The notes: a model not told the origin generated them from the sequence alone. Shown: positions 16,322 through 24,325, numbered from the stretch's first letter. The stretch is DNA of 64,000 nt from Agromyces sp. 3263 (GCF_031456545.1 NZ_JAVDUV010000001.1:1860001-1924000), one strand, 5' to 3'. Program-made: numbers and translations.

Positions 16322-16676
16322 GTGAACCTCCGTTCCCGGGCGTGGTCGCGAGTGCGATGCGATGGCGGCCGATCGGCCGCCCACTCAAGGCTAGACGCAG
16401 CCTTCTCGCGATGTGTTGCAGCCCCGCGCCGCTTTCGTGCGTGGACGCAAGATTTCGCGGAGGTCTTCGCCGCGTCGCGCAGGAGCGTGCCATTGCGCTT
16501 CTCTCAGGGCCCACGTCGTCCATTCGGAGCCGGTTGGCCCGCCATGCACTGAGCAATGCTCAGGAATATTCGGAGGCGGGCGGGGGTGCACGCCCGGATT
16601 CGGCCGGTGCCGGGGGTTCGTAGTTTCAGATCACCCCCGAACGGGTGGTAACCCGAAACCCGAAAGGAATGAAGCC
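16322..16676. other. 355-base intergenic region between divergent genes
   Basis: No gene is supported here. It holds the minus-strand -10 candidate at 16388-16393, a perfect dyad CTGAGC-AAT-GCTCAG at 16549-16563 followed by the AT-rich GGAATATTCGG, a candidate plus-strand -10 TAGTTT at 16621-16626, and a small hairpin CACCC/GGGTG at 16633-16648. The dyad beside unusually AT-rich bases is the most likely regulatory spot. Confidence 0.45.
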
Positions 16677-17072
16677 ATGCGCACACGCACGGCGGCCCCG
16701 GTGCTCATCGTCGCCGCATCACTGATGGTTCTCACGAGCGGCTCCGCAGGCCTGGCCGCAGCGGGCGGCCAGGTCCGCGACGACCTCCGCCCCGCCCAGG
16801 CGGCCGCGATCGCACTCGCCCGAGGCCACGTGGTCGAGCGCGGCGACCTCGCCGTCTCCCCGGTCGTCGCCGACCGGATCGAGCGGGCGATCGAGCGGGG
16901 CATGCAGTCCGACGCCGCACGGGCGTTCTCCGCCGACGCACGGCGGGAGCTGCACTCGCAGCCCGAGGCCGGCGTCACGCCCGGCTTCTCGGACGACGCA
17001 CGCCGGGAACTGCATTCGCAGCCCGTCACCGTCGACGACGACCTCTCGCCGCTGCACGACGGCACCGAATGA
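16677..17072 (+). CDS. Small exported protein with an internal 20-residue duplication
   Basis: A 131-residue protein with a signal peptide (MRTRTAAP, then a hydrophobic core to about residue 30). The mature part is charged and helical. Residues 83-96 and 103-116 repeat nearly the same sequence around DARRELHSQP, at a spacing of 20 residues, and the two DNA copies at 16926 and 16986 are 60 bases apart. AAAGGA precedes the ATG. I know no family for it. The repeats could be a recent duplication or a binding or processing motif. Confidence 0.65.
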   Translation: MRTRTAAPVLIVAASLMVLTSGSAGLAAAGGQVRDDLRPAQAAAIALARGHVVERGDLAVSPVVADRIERAIERGMQSDAARAFSADARRELHSQPEAGVTPGFSDDARRELHSQPVTVDDDLSPLHDGTE

Positions 17073-17176
17073 GCGCGCGATCCCTGCGCCCCCGGCGGGT
17101 GCGAGGCCGAACACGGCCCCGCACCCGCCTCGTCGTCCCCTCGCGGGCCGGCGACGCCCGCGTCTAGAGTGCCCTC

Positions 17177-17947
17177 GTGCACGACGACGCTCCCCGGCTC
17201 ACCGACTCGGCGCTCACCGCCGCGGCCCTCGCCGCCGCCATCGACGCGGCCGGCGATCCCGACGACGCCGCCTTCCTGCAGCGCTTCTTCAAGACCGGTT
17301 CGGGTCAATACGGCGAGGGCGATATCTTCGTCGGCGTCCGAGTGCCGGCCACCCGGGCCGTCGTGAAGCGATACGAGCGGATGCCGCTCGCCGAGGCCGT
17401 CGCGCTCCTCGCGAGTCCGGTGCACGAGCATCGGCTCGCCGCACTGCTCGTCATGGTGCGGCAGGCGGAGGTCGCCCGCCGCCCCCGCACCGATGACGAG
17501 GTGGCGCGCCAGGCGCTCCATCACGCGTACCTCGACGCCGTCCGCGAGGGGCGGGTGAACAACTGGGACCTCGTCGACAGCACGGCCGAGGTGCTCGTGG
17601 GCGAGATGGTCAGGGACGGGATCGGCGACGCGTCCCTCCTCGACCGGCTCGCGGCATCCGCTTCGCTGTGGGAGCGCCGGGTCGCGGTGATCGCGACCTT
17701 CGCCGACATCAGGGCGGGCGATGCCGGACCGACCCTGCGACTCGCGGCGGGCATGCTCGACGACCGGGAGGACCTCATCCAGAAGGCGGTCGGCTGGATG
17801 CTGCGCGAGGTCGGCAAGCGCGTCGACCGCGACCTGCTCACCGGGTTCCTCGACGAACACGCCCCGCGGATGCCGCGCACGATGCTCTCGTACGCGACCG
17901 AGCACCTGACCCCTGCGGAACGAGCCGCGTACCGCGCGAGGCGATGA
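17177..17947 (+). CDS. DNA alkylation repair enzyme, AlkD family
   Basis: A 256-residue all-helical HEAT-like repeat protein. Diagnostic parts are FFKTGSGQYGEGDIFVGVRVP (about residues 37-57), NNWDLVDSTA (about 129-138) and LWERRVAVIATF (about 161-172), which contain the conserved Trp, Asp and Arg of the AlkD active cleft that removes bulky or cationic alkylated purines. The GTG start has TAGAGT six bases upstream, so it is probably leaderless. It is a single-gene unit. Confidence 0.92.
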   Translation: MHDDAPRLTDSALTAAALAAAIDAAGDPDDAAFLQRFFKTGSGQYGEGDIFVGVRVPATRAVVKRYERMPLAEAVALLASPVHEHRLAALLVMVRQAEVARRPRTDDEVARQALHHAYLDAVREGRVNNWDLVDSTAEVLVGEMVRDGIGDASLLDRLAASASLWERRVAVIATFADIRAGDAGPTLRLAAGMLDDREDLIQKAVGWMLREVGKRVDRDLLTGFLDEHAPRMPRTMLSYATEHLTPAERAAYRARR

Positions 17948-17997
17948 CGGGGCGGGATGCGAGTGACGCCGCATGACGAGACGCCCGTTCTGGGTCG

Positions 17998-18027
17998 TTG
18001 ACGCGGTCGGCTCGCTGCTGCCAGTAT
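17998..18027 (+). promoter_or_regulatory. Promoter of first DUF4190 gene
   Basis: TTGACG (17998-18003) and CAGTAT (18022-18027) are spaced by 18 bases. The block GGGTCGTTGAC around the -35 box recurs at the second DUF4190 gene (around 18439-18449). Confidence 0.6.
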
Positions 18028-18069
18028 GCGGAAGGCCAATCGTCCACCAAGATCACGAGGAACGCTCAC

Positions 18070-18378
18070 ATGACTGACTCCGCACCCGCACCTGCACCCG
18101 CACCCGTTCCCCCTCAGCCGACGGCCGCTCCGGCCCAGGGTGAGAAGTGGAACATCCTGTCCATCATCGCCTTCATCATCGTCTTCTTCGGCTTCAGCCT
18201 GATCTCGATCATCCTGGGCTTCATCGGCCTCAACCAGATCAAGAAGACCGGCGAGCGGGGTCGTGGGCTCGCCATCTGGGCGATCGTCCTGGGCTTCGTG
18301 TCGATCGTGATCGGCATCATCTTCTGGATCGTCTTCGTCGCGGTGATCGCGGCGAACCCGAACGTCACGGTCAACTAG
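18070..18378 (+). CDS. DUF4190-type two-helix membrane protein
   Basis: A 102-residue protein: a Pro/Ala-rich head (residues 1-30), then two membrane helices (about 33-55 and 70-95) joined by the conserved loop GLNQIKKTGERGRG. This loop defines DUF4190-like proteins of actinobacteria. The family has no established role. GAGGA precedes the ATG at 18070. Its own promoter and a strong terminator make it a single-gene unit, followed by a paralogue. Confidence 0.82.
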   Translation: MTDSAPAPAPAPVPPQPTAAPAQGEKWNILSIIAFIIVFFGFSLISIILGFIGLNQIKKTGERGRGLAIWAIVLGFVSIVIGIIFWIVFVAVIAANPNVTVN

Positions 18379-18393
18379 TCGTCGTACGAACGG

Positions 18394-18425
18394 GAGCCCC
18401 GGCCGCCGCATGGCGACCGGGGCTC
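18394..18425 (+). terminator. Terminator after first DUF4190 gene
   Basis: A perfect 9-bp stem, GAGCCCCGG (18394-18402) with CCGGGGCTC (18417-18425), and a 14-base loop, 16 bases after the stop. Confidence 0.8.
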
Positions 18426-18443
18426 GGTCGTGCGCGTGGGTCG

Positions 18444-18472
18444 TTGACACCCGTACGGCGTGCTGTCACGAT
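18444..18472 (+). promoter_or_regulatory. Promoter of second DUF4190 gene
   Basis: A consensus TTGACA (18444-18449) is followed after 17 bases by CACGAT (18467-18472). The surrounding GGGTCGTTGAC matches the promoter of the preceding paralogue. Confidence 0.55.
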
Positions 18473-18508
18473 GCAGTTCTGCGACGTCGACCCACCAGGG
18501 AGGGCCCC

Positions 18509-18772
18509 ATGTCCGAATACGATCCCCGTTTTCAGCCCGCCCCGTCGTCTGACAAGTGGAACGTCCTCTCGATCGTCGCCTTCGTGATCTCCCTCCTGGG
18601 GTTCAACATCATCGCGGTCATCCTGGGCTTCATCGCCCTCAACCAGGTGGGCAAGTCGGGCGAGCGCGGCAAGGGCCTCGCCAACGCCGCGATCATCATC
18701 GGCCTGGTGTCGATCATCCTGGCCTTCATCTTCGGCATCTTCGCCTTCTCGGGAATGTTGGCGAGGGCCTAG
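18509..18772 (+). CDS. DUF4190-type two-helix membrane protein (paralogue)
   Basis: An 87-residue paralogue of the previous gene: a short polar head, two membrane helices (about 20-42 and 57-82) and the loop ALNQVGKSGERGKG between them. GGGAGGG precedes the ATG. The segment KWNVLSI/KWNILSI entering helix 1 is shared by both proteins. Separate promoters and terminators argue for independent regulation of the two copies. Confidence 0.8.
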   Translation: MSEYDPRFQPAPSSDKWNVLSIVAFVISLLGFNIIAVILGFIALNQVGKSGERGKGLANAAIIIGLVSIILAFIFGIFAFSGMLARA

Positions 18773-18787
18773 CCCCACTCGGAACGG

Positions 18788-18823
18788 AGGCCCCGTCCTG
18801 CTCGACCGAGCGGGACGGGGCCT
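18788..18823. terminator. Strong, probably bidirectional terminator
   Basis: An 11-bp stem (18788-18798 with 18813-18823) continues through a T-G pair into GCTC/GAGC around a GACC tetraloop. It lies between the convergent DUF4190 and DHA2 genes and can serve both. Confidence 0.85.
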
Positions 18824-18845
18824 TCGTCGTGCGGATGCCGCGGGC

Positions 18846-20363
18846 TCAGCTCGCGGATGCCGCGGCGGCGACCGGCTCGCCCGCGACCGGCTCGACCGAC
18901 GACGCGGTCGGTGCCGCTTCGGAGGCCACCACCCCGGGCGCGGCCTTCACGGCCCTGCCTGAGGGCAGCAGCAGTGCCACCACCGCCGTCGCGCCGAGCA
19001 CCGCCGCCGCGACGAGCACCGCGGGCTGGGCGCCGACCGCGTAGTCGACCGGGTTGAGCTCGCCGCCCGCTCCGGTGAACACGGCGGTCGACACCGCGAT
19101 GCCGAGTGCGACGCCGACCTCGCGGAGCATCGAGTTCGTTCCGCTCGCCTTGGCGTGGTCGTCGGGGGCCATCGTGGCGAGCACGGCGGTCGCCGACGGG
19201 GCGAACACCAGCGCCATCCCGATGCCGGCGATCATGAACGGCGGCACGTACGTGGCATACGTGACGTCGGCCTCCAGCAGGCCCGACAGCCAGAACAGCG
19301 CGCCGCCGAGGGCGAGCAGGCCGGTCACGATGAGCGTGCGCGTGCCGACGCGTGGGGCGATGAGCCCGGCGATCGGGGCCACGACCATGGGTGCGAGCGT
19401 CCAGGGCGAGGTCTGCAGCGCCGCCTCGAGCGGGGTCGCGCCCTGCACGACCTGCAGGAACTGGATCAGGATGAAGATCGAGCCGAAGGCCGCGAAGCTG
19501 AACCCGAAGCCGACGACGTTCGCCACGCTGAAGCTGCGATCGCGGAAGAGCCGCAGCGGCAGGAGCGGCGCCTTCGCCCGCCATTCCCAGAGCACGAATG
19601 CGACGAGCAGGATGCCGCCCGCGACGAGGCTGCCCATCACCTCGAGGCTGTCCCATCCGGCGGGATTGCCGCGCACGATACCGAAGACCAGGGCGAGCAG
19701 GCCGAGCCCCGAGAGCATCAGGCCCACGATGTCGGCGCGGAGCCGGGCGCCGAAGCTGTTCGGGAGCGCGAGCAGGGCCAGGGCGACGGACACGACGCCG
19801 ACGGGCGCGTTGATCCAGAAGATCGCCTGCCAGGCCCAGCCCTCGAGGATGGCGCCGCCGATCAGGGGCCCGGTCGCGACGCCGAGGCCGGCGACGCCGC
19901 CCCAGATGCCGATGGCGAGCGGGCGCCGGGCCAGCGACACGGACCCGACGAGCAGCGTGAGCGAGAGCGGCATGATCGCCGCGGCGCCGAAGCCCTGCAG
20001 CGCGCGGGCCGCGATGAGCTGCCCGGGGTCGGCGGCCAGTGCCGCGAACGCCGAGCTCAGGGTGAACACGGCGATGCCGATGAGGAACAGCGTTCGGCGG
20101 CCGAACCGATCGCCCAAGGCCACGGCCATGAGGATCGTGCTCGCGAACGCGAGCGTGTAGGCGTTCATGAACCACTGCAGCTCTTCGACGGACGCCCCGA
20201 ACTCGGCGTGCAGCACGGGCAGGGCGTTCGTCATGACCAGGTTGTCGAGCGTGGCCATGAACATGGGCAGTGCGGTGGCGATCAGCACGAGCCAGAGCGG
20301 GCTCGGCCGGCGGCCGGCGGCCCGGGCAGGCGATGCGGCGGCGACTTCGGTGACGGATGACAC
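18846..20363 (-). CDS. DHA2-family (EmrB/QacA-type) drug efflux MFS transporter
   Basis: A 505-residue carrier with 14 predicted helices, the hallmark of DHA2 proton-antiporters. Motif A is LGDRFGRRTLF (near residue 83), and ARALQGFGAAAIMPLS (about 118-133) with GPLIGG (near 164) forms the antiporter region. The GTG at 20363 follows AAGGAG by seven bases. It is divergent from a TetR regulator with a symmetric operator between them, the classic layout of a substrate-inducible multidrug pump. Confidence 0.93.
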   Translation of the reverse strand: MSSVTEVAAASPARAAGRRPSPLWLVLIATALPMFMATLDNLVMTNALPVLHAEFGASVEELQWFMNAYTLAFASTILMAVALGDRFGRRTLFLIGIAVFTLSSAFAALAADPGQLIAARALQGFGAAAIMPLSLTLLVGSVSLARRPLAIGIWGGVAGLGVATGPLIGGAILEGWAWQAIFWINAPVGVVSVALALLALPNSFGARLRADIVGLMLSGLGLLALVFGIVRGNPAGWDSLEVMGSLVAGGILLVAFVLWEWRAKAPLLPLRLFRDRSFSVANVVGFGFSFAAFGSIFILIQFLQVVQGATPLEAALQTSPWTLAPMVVAPIAGLIAPRVGTRTLIVTGLLALGGALFWLSGLLEADVTYATYVPPFMIAGIGMALVFAPSATAVLATMAPDDHAKASGTNSMLREVGVALGIAVSTAVFTGAGGELNPVDYAVGAQPAVLVAAAVLGATAVVALLLPSGRAVKAAPGVVASEAAPTASSVEPVAGEPVAAAASAS

Positions 20364-20380
20364 GGCGGCGCTCCTTGGTT

Positions 20381-20422
20381 GTTATCGAATGATTACTTGC
20401 ACAGTAGTAATCGACTGATAAC
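20381..20422. promoter_or_regulatory. Symmetric TetR operator with divergent promoters
   Basis: Arms GTTATCGAATGATTACT (20381-20397) and AGTAATCGACTGATAAC (20406-20422) are inverted copies with five central mismatches each way and an 8-base spacer. The outer ends read as GATAAC on each strand and fit the -10 box of each divergent gene, so one bound dimer pair would block both promoters. The right arm ends directly at the regulator's first ATG. Confidence 0.75.
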
Positions 20423-21043
20423 ATGTCAAGCATGACGATCGAAGACGTCGCACCCGCTGCACGAATGAAGGCCGCTGACCGACGCGAGCTCATCCTCGCG
20501 GCTGCGACGGCGGTCTTCGGGGCCAAGACCTACGTCGGCACCACCACCGACGAGGTCGCCCGCGCGGCCGGCGTCAGCCAGCCCTATGTCGTGCGGCTCT
20601 TCGGCACGAAGGAGAAGCTCTTCATCGCCGTGATCGAGCGGGCGTACGCGCATCTCATCGACGTCTTCCGGGCGGCCATGCCGGGCGACCCCGAGGGGCG
20701 ATTCGAACGTATGGGCACCGCCTACACCAGCCTCCTCGAAGAACGGGGCATGCTCCCCGTCATCGCCAACTCCACCGCGCTCGGCGGGGAGCCCGAGATC
20801 GGCCGGGTCGCGCGCGCGGGCTTCAGCGACATCTGGCGATTCCTCCGCGACGAGGCCGGCATGTCCGCCGAGGAGACGCGGCAGTTCATGGCCACCGGCA
20901 TGCTCATCAACGCCATCGTGGGCCTGCGCCTCACGGGCGACTACGGCAACGAGGTCTCAGCGACCGAGGTGCTCGAAGCCTGCTTCCCCGACGCCGTCGG
21001 GAAGGTTCGCGCTCTGGTCCCCGGGGCCGGCGAGCCCTGGTGA
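20423..21043 (+). CDS. TetR-family repressor of the DHA2 pump
   Basis: A 206-residue TetR/AcrR regulator. The N-terminal helix-turn-helix spans about residues 16-62 (RRELILAAATAVFGAKTYVGTTTDEVARAAGVSQPYVVRLFGTKEKLF). The C-terminal ligand domain is variable. There is no ribosome site before the ATG at 20423. If the GATAAC at 20417-20422 is the -10 box, transcription starts near 20429-20432, which would make the second ATG at 20432 the leaderless start and shorten the protein by three residues. It should repress itself and the pump. Confidence 0.9.
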   Translation: MSSMTIEDVAPAARMKAADRRELILAAATAVFGAKTYVGTTTDEVARAAGVSQPYVVRLFGTKEKLFIAVIERAYAHLIDVFRAAMPGDPEGRFERMGTAYTSLLEERGMLPVIANSTALGGEPEIGRVARAGFSDIWRFLRDEAGMSAEETRQFMATGMLINAIVGLRLTGDYGNEVSATEVLEACFPDAVGKVRALVPGAGEPW

Positions 21044-21088
21044 CCCGCGAGGCGTAGCGCGACGACCCGCTCCCGCGGAACGGCCGGC

Positions 21089-21155
21089 GCCGCGGCATCC
21101 GCCCGCCCCTGCGGCACCCTCCCGCCCTGCGGCATCCGCCCGCCCTGCGGCATCC
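21089..21155. repeat. 18-19 bp tandem repeat
   Basis: Between the TetR gene and the convergent permease lie about 3.5 copies of CTGCGGCATCCGCCCGCC, the second with CACCCT for CATCCG. Each unit contains the genome-wide GGCATCC heptamer. No gene uses it. The rest of this 137-base gap holds nothing I recognise. Confidence 0.7.
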
Positions 21156-21180
21156 GTCGAAACCTTGTGTGGCGAGACCG

Positions 21181-22131
21181 CTACGCCCAGCGGCGCACCG
21201 CCCAGCGCTCCACGAGCCCGAGGATCGAGTCGGTGAGCTTGCCGAGCAGGGCGAGCAGGATGATCGCGAGGATGATGCGGTCGATGCGCCCGGTGTTCCC
21301 CGAGTCGCTGAGCAGGAACCCCAGGCCCATCGACGACGCGATGAGCTCGGCCGCCACGAGGAACAGCCACGCCTGCGCGAGCGCGAGCCGGAGGCCGGCG
21401 AGCACCGACGGCACCACCGCGGGCAGCTGCACGGTGGTGAACAGCCGCACGCCGTGCAGGCCGAACGCGCGCCCCGCCTCGAGCAGCTGCCGGTCGACGT
21501 GCCTCAGCGCGGCGGCAACGATCGTGTACACGGGGAAGAACGCGCCGATCGCGATGAGGATGATCTTCGACTCCTCGCCGATCTTGAACCACAGGATCAG
21601 CAGCGGCACCCACGCGAGCGAGGGCACCGCGCGAATCGCGCCGAGCGTCGGGGCGAGCAGGATGTCGCCGAGCCGCGACAGGCCGACGATCGCGCCGAGT
21701 ACCAGGCCGATGGCGGCGCCGAACGCGAAGCCGATGAGCACCCGCTGCGTCGAGATGGCCACGTAGAGACCGAGCAGCCCGCGCTGGGCGAGGTCGACCG
21801 CCGCGAGCCACACCATCTCGGGCGACGGCAGCTGCGACACCGGCACCGCACCGGTCGTCGAGACGAGCTGCCAGGTGAGCAGCAGCGCGATGGGGAGGAT
21901 CGCCCCGCCGACGATGACGAACCATCGCCGGCGGGTGAGGGGCACGGATGCCGCGGCATGGCCGGTGCGGCCGCGACCGGGCGCCTCGCCGCCGCCGCGG
22001 CGGTCCCGCGCCGCGGGGGCCACCACCGACGACCCGTACCGCCCGACCACGACGGTCGTGCCGTCGGAGGTGCGGGCACTCGTGCCGGTGGGGTCGGCGA
22101 TCGGCTCGGCCGCGGCATCCGTGTCGGTCAT
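21181..22131 (-). CDS. ABC importer permease, SsuC/TauC type
   Basis: A 316-residue membrane protein with a long hydrophilic N-terminus (about 65 residues, unusual for the family) and six helices. The BPD_transp_1 signature EAGRAFGLHGVRLFTTVQLPAVVPSVLAGLRLAL sits at about residues 207-240. It shares the locus with a matching ATPase and binding protein; together they form a nitrate/sulfonate/bicarbonate-type importer. It is the last gene of the trio, 37 bases after the binding protein. Confidence 0.88.
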   Translation of the reverse strand: MTDTDAAAEPIADPTGTSARTSDGTTVVVGRYGSSVVAPAARDRRGGGEAPGRGRTGHAAASVPLTRRRWFVIVGGAILPIALLLTWQLVSTTGAVPVSQLPSPEMVWLAAVDLAQRGLLGLYVAISTQRVLIGFAFGAAIGLVLGAIVGLSRLGDILLAPTLGAIRAVPSLAWVPLLILWFKIGEESKIILIAIGAFFPVYTIVAAALRHVDRQLLEAGRAFGLHGVRLFTTVQLPAVVPSVLAGLRLALAQAWLFLVAAELIASSMGLGFLLSDSGNTGRIDRIILAIILLALLGKLTDSILGLVERWAVRRWA

Positions 22132-22168
22132 GGTCCCTCCCGGGTGGAGCAGGTCAGCTGGGGGCGGA

Positions 22169-23209
22169 TCAGCTGAAGCGGCCGGCGTCGGCCTTCGTGA
22201 CGAACTCGTCGTTGATGATGGTGTCGAGCGCGTCGTCGACCTGCTGCTGCGTGGGCACGTCGCCGAGCTCGACGAAGATCGGACCGATCTTCTCGAGCAC
22301 CTTCACCTGCGCGTCACCGGGCACCGGGTCGACGTCGAGGTTCGACCGCTCGGTGATGACCTTGCTGGCGACGGCCGCGTCGAGGCCCGCGACACCGGCG
22401 AGGATCTCGGCGGTCTCGTCGGGGTTCTCGGCGGCCCAGGCGCGGGCCGTCTCGTAGGCGTCGACGACGGCCTGCGCCACCTCGGGCTTGTCGGCCAGGA
22501 ACGACTCGGTGGCGTTGAGGAACCCGTAGCTGTTGAAGTCCACGTTGCGGTAGAAGAGGTTCGCGCCCTGCTCCTCGGCACCGGCCATGATCGGGTCGAG
22601 TCCGGCCCAGGCGTCGACCGAGCCGTTCTGCAGCGCAGCCCAGCCGTCGGCGTGCTGCAGGTTCTGCACGGTGATGTCGGATGCCTCGAGCCCCTCGGCC
22701 TCGAGCGACTGCAGGAGGAAGAAGTAGGGGTCGGTGCCCTTCGTGGCGGCGACCTGCTTGCCCTTGAGGTCCTCGACGGACGTGATCGGGGAGCCGTCGG
22801 GCGCGACGAGCGCCGACCACTCGGGCTGGGAGAAGATGTCGATCACCTGGATGGGCGAGCCGTTGGAGCGGGCGAGGAGCGCGGCCGAGCCGGCGGTCGA
22901 GCCCACGTCGATGGCGCCGGCGCGCAGGGCCTCGTTGGCCTTGTTCGAGCCCGCCGACTGCACCCAGTTGACCGTGAGGCCGGCGTCCTCGAGCCAGCCC
23001 TGGTCCTTGATGACGAGGCTCAAGGGGTTGTAGGTGGCGAAGTCGATGTTCAGCGTCTGGCCCTCGAGCGAGACGGCCTCGCCCGAGGCGGTCGACGTGG
23101 GCTCGGGCTCGGCGGCCTGGCCCTCGCCGGCGACGCAGCCCGAGAGGAGCAGGGCGGTGGCGGCGGCGCCCGCGACGAGCGCGGAACGGAGGAAGGGGAT
23201 GCGGGACAT
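22169..23209 (-). CDS. ABC importer substrate-binding lipoprotein, SsuA/NrtA type
   Basis: A 346-residue lipoprotein with the lipobox LLLSGC (Cys25). The mature part has the NMT1/SsuA fold: NIDFATYNPLSLVIKDQGWLED, then EALRAGAIDVGSTAGSAAL, then ATKGTDPYFFLLQSLEAEGL and DAWAGLDP. The start at 23209 is preceded by AAGGAG; a far longer frame in the same phase is spurious. Such proteins bind aliphatic sulfonates, taurine or nitrate; no desulfonation enzyme lies nearby, so the ligand stays open. Confidence 0.88.
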   Translation of the reverse strand: MSRIPFLRSALVAGAAATALLLSGCVAGEGQAAEPEPTSTASGEAVSLEGQTLNIDFATYNPLSLVIKDQGWLEDAGLTVNWVQSAGSNKANEALRAGAIDVGSTAGSAALLARSNGSPIQVIDIFSQPEWSALVAPDGSPITSVEDLKGKQVAATKGTDPYFFLLQSLEAEGLEASDITVQNLQHADGWAALQNGSVDAWAGLDPIMAGAEEQGANLFYRNVDFNSYGFLNATESFLADKPEVAQAVVDAYETARAWAAENPDETAEILAGVAGLDAAVASKVITERSNLDVDPVPGDAQVKVLEKIGPIFVELGDVPTQQQVDDALDTIINDEFVTKADAGRFS

Positions 23210-23262
23210 GCGACTCCTTGACTGGTGCGGTGGATGCGACGGCGCGGTGCTGTGGTGTGCCG

Positions 23263-24144
23263 TCAGTAGGGGTAGTGCGGGATGGTCGTGGTGGTCTCGA
23301 CGCCGCGGGCGGCGCCGTGCCGGTCGATGCCGAGGCCGTCGAGCAGGCGGCCGCGGAGCTCGGCGAGCTCGGCCGAGCCGCGGTCGCGCGGCCGGTGGCC
23401 CGGAACGACGATGGTCTGCCGGATGAGGGCGCCCGGCTCGTCGCCGTCGCGGCCGAGCAGGATGATCCGGTCGGCGAGCTGCAGCGCCTCGTCGACGTCG
23501 TGGGTGACGAGGAGCACGGTGGTGGGCTCGGCGGCGTGCACGTCGAGCAGCAGGTCCTGCATCTTCAGGCGCGTGAGCGCGTCGAGCGCGCCGAACGGCT
23601 CGTCGAGCAGGAGCACGGCCGGGTTGCGGGCGAGCGCCCGTGCGAGCGAGGTGCGCTGCGCCATGCCGCCCGAGACCTCGCGCGGGCGGTGGCCGGCGGA
23701 GTCCGCGAGTCCGACGAGCTCGAGCAGCCGGGTGACCTGGGAAGCGGCCGTCGCACGCGGCGTGCCACGGGGGAGGCCGAGGGCGACGTTCGCGGCGATG
23801 GTGCGCCACGGCAGGAGGCGCGGCTCCTGGAATCCGACCGCCGACCGCCGGTCGTAGGCGGCCACCGCGGTGCCATCGATCGTGGCCTCGCCCGCCGTCG
23901 GAGCGTCGAGGCCGCCGGCGATGCGCAGGAGCGTCGACTTGCCGCATCCGCTCGGACCGAGGATGGCGACGATCTCGCCCGCCGTGACCTCGAGGTCGAC
24001 GTCCCGGAGCACGATGCGGGCGTCGGGGCCGCTCCCGAAGGTGCGACCCACGCCGCGGAACGCCACCGGGGCGGCGGCCGAGGCGTCGGCACGCGCGGCC
24101 GTGCGGGCCGTGGTGTCGCGGCCGGTCTCGGATGTCGCCGTCAT
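23263..24144 (-). CDS. ABC importer ATPase, SsuB/TauB type
   Basis: A 293-residue ATPase. Walker A is GPSGCGKST (about residues 63-71), the Q-loop is FQEPRLLPWR (about 108), the signature is VSGGMAQR (about 158), Walker B is LLLDEP (about 177) and the switch His is in VTHD (about 213). The QEPRLLPW segment is typical of the nitrate/sulfonate/taurine subfamily. First gene of the trio, with GAGGAG before the ATG. It is read from the TTGACA promoter at 24243-24272. Confidence 0.92.
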   Translation of the reverse strand: MTATSETGRDTTARTAARADASAAAPVAFRGVGRTFGSGPDARIVLRDVDLEVTAGEIVAILGPSGCGKSTLLRIAGGLDAPTAGEATIDGTAVAAYDRRSAVGFQEPRLLPWRTIAANVALGLPRGTPRATAASQVTRLLELVGLADSAGHRPREVSGGMAQRTSLARALARNPAVLLLDEPFGALDALTRLKMQDLLLDVHAAEPTTVLLVTHDVDEALQLADRIILLGRDGDEPGALIRQTIVVPGHRPRDRGSAELAELRGRLLDGLGIDRHGAARGVETTTTIPHYPY

Positions 24145-24240
24145 GGCTGCTCCTCGCGGGCGAGCTCGGGGTGGATGCCCCGACGCTACCCACGCCCGTC
24201 GCGACTGTCAGCCGGGCGTGACCCGGGACGTAACAGTGGC
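24145..24240 (-). promoter_or_regulatory. Structured 5' leader of the SsuBAC-like operon
   Basis: The predicted transcript has a leader of about 90 bases before the ATG at 24144. It can form an 8-bp stem, CACGCCCG (24191-24198) with CGGGCGTG (24213-24220), and a smaller GGGG/CCCC hairpin (24168-24181) close to the ribosome site. It does not match a riboswitch class I can name. It could be a folded leader controlling translation or be incidental in GC-rich DNA. Confidence 0.3.
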
Positions 24241-24242
24241 CG

Positions 24243-24272
24243 TAGATAGCAAAGCGCAGGGGCAGATGTCAA
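24243..24272 (-). promoter_or_regulatory. Promoter of the SsuBAC-like operon
   Basis: On the minus strand TTGACA (24272-24267) is followed after 18 bases by TATCTA (24248-24243). It is back to back with the LacI promoter: the two -35 boxes are only five bases apart. Confidence 0.6.
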
Positions 24273-24277
24273 GCCCT

Positions 24278-24306
24278 TTGTCTGGGGGTGCGGCCGGGCG
24301 TACGTT
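24278..24306 (+). promoter_or_regulatory. Promoter of the LacI-led carbohydrate operon
   Basis: TTGTCT (24278-24283) and TACGTT (24301-24306) are spaced by exactly 17 bases. The predicted start near 24313 lies inside the palindromic operator at 24310-24325. Confidence 0.6.
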
Positions 24307-24309
24307 CGC

Positions 24310-24325
24310 CCTAAACCGGTTTAGG
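24310..24325. promoter_or_regulatory. LacI-family operator
   Basis: CCTAAACCGGTTTAGG is a perfect 16-bp palindrome with the central CG step typical of LacI/GalR sites. It covers the predicted +1 of the LacI gene promoter, ideal for autorepression and for control of the whole operon. Confidence 0.8.
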
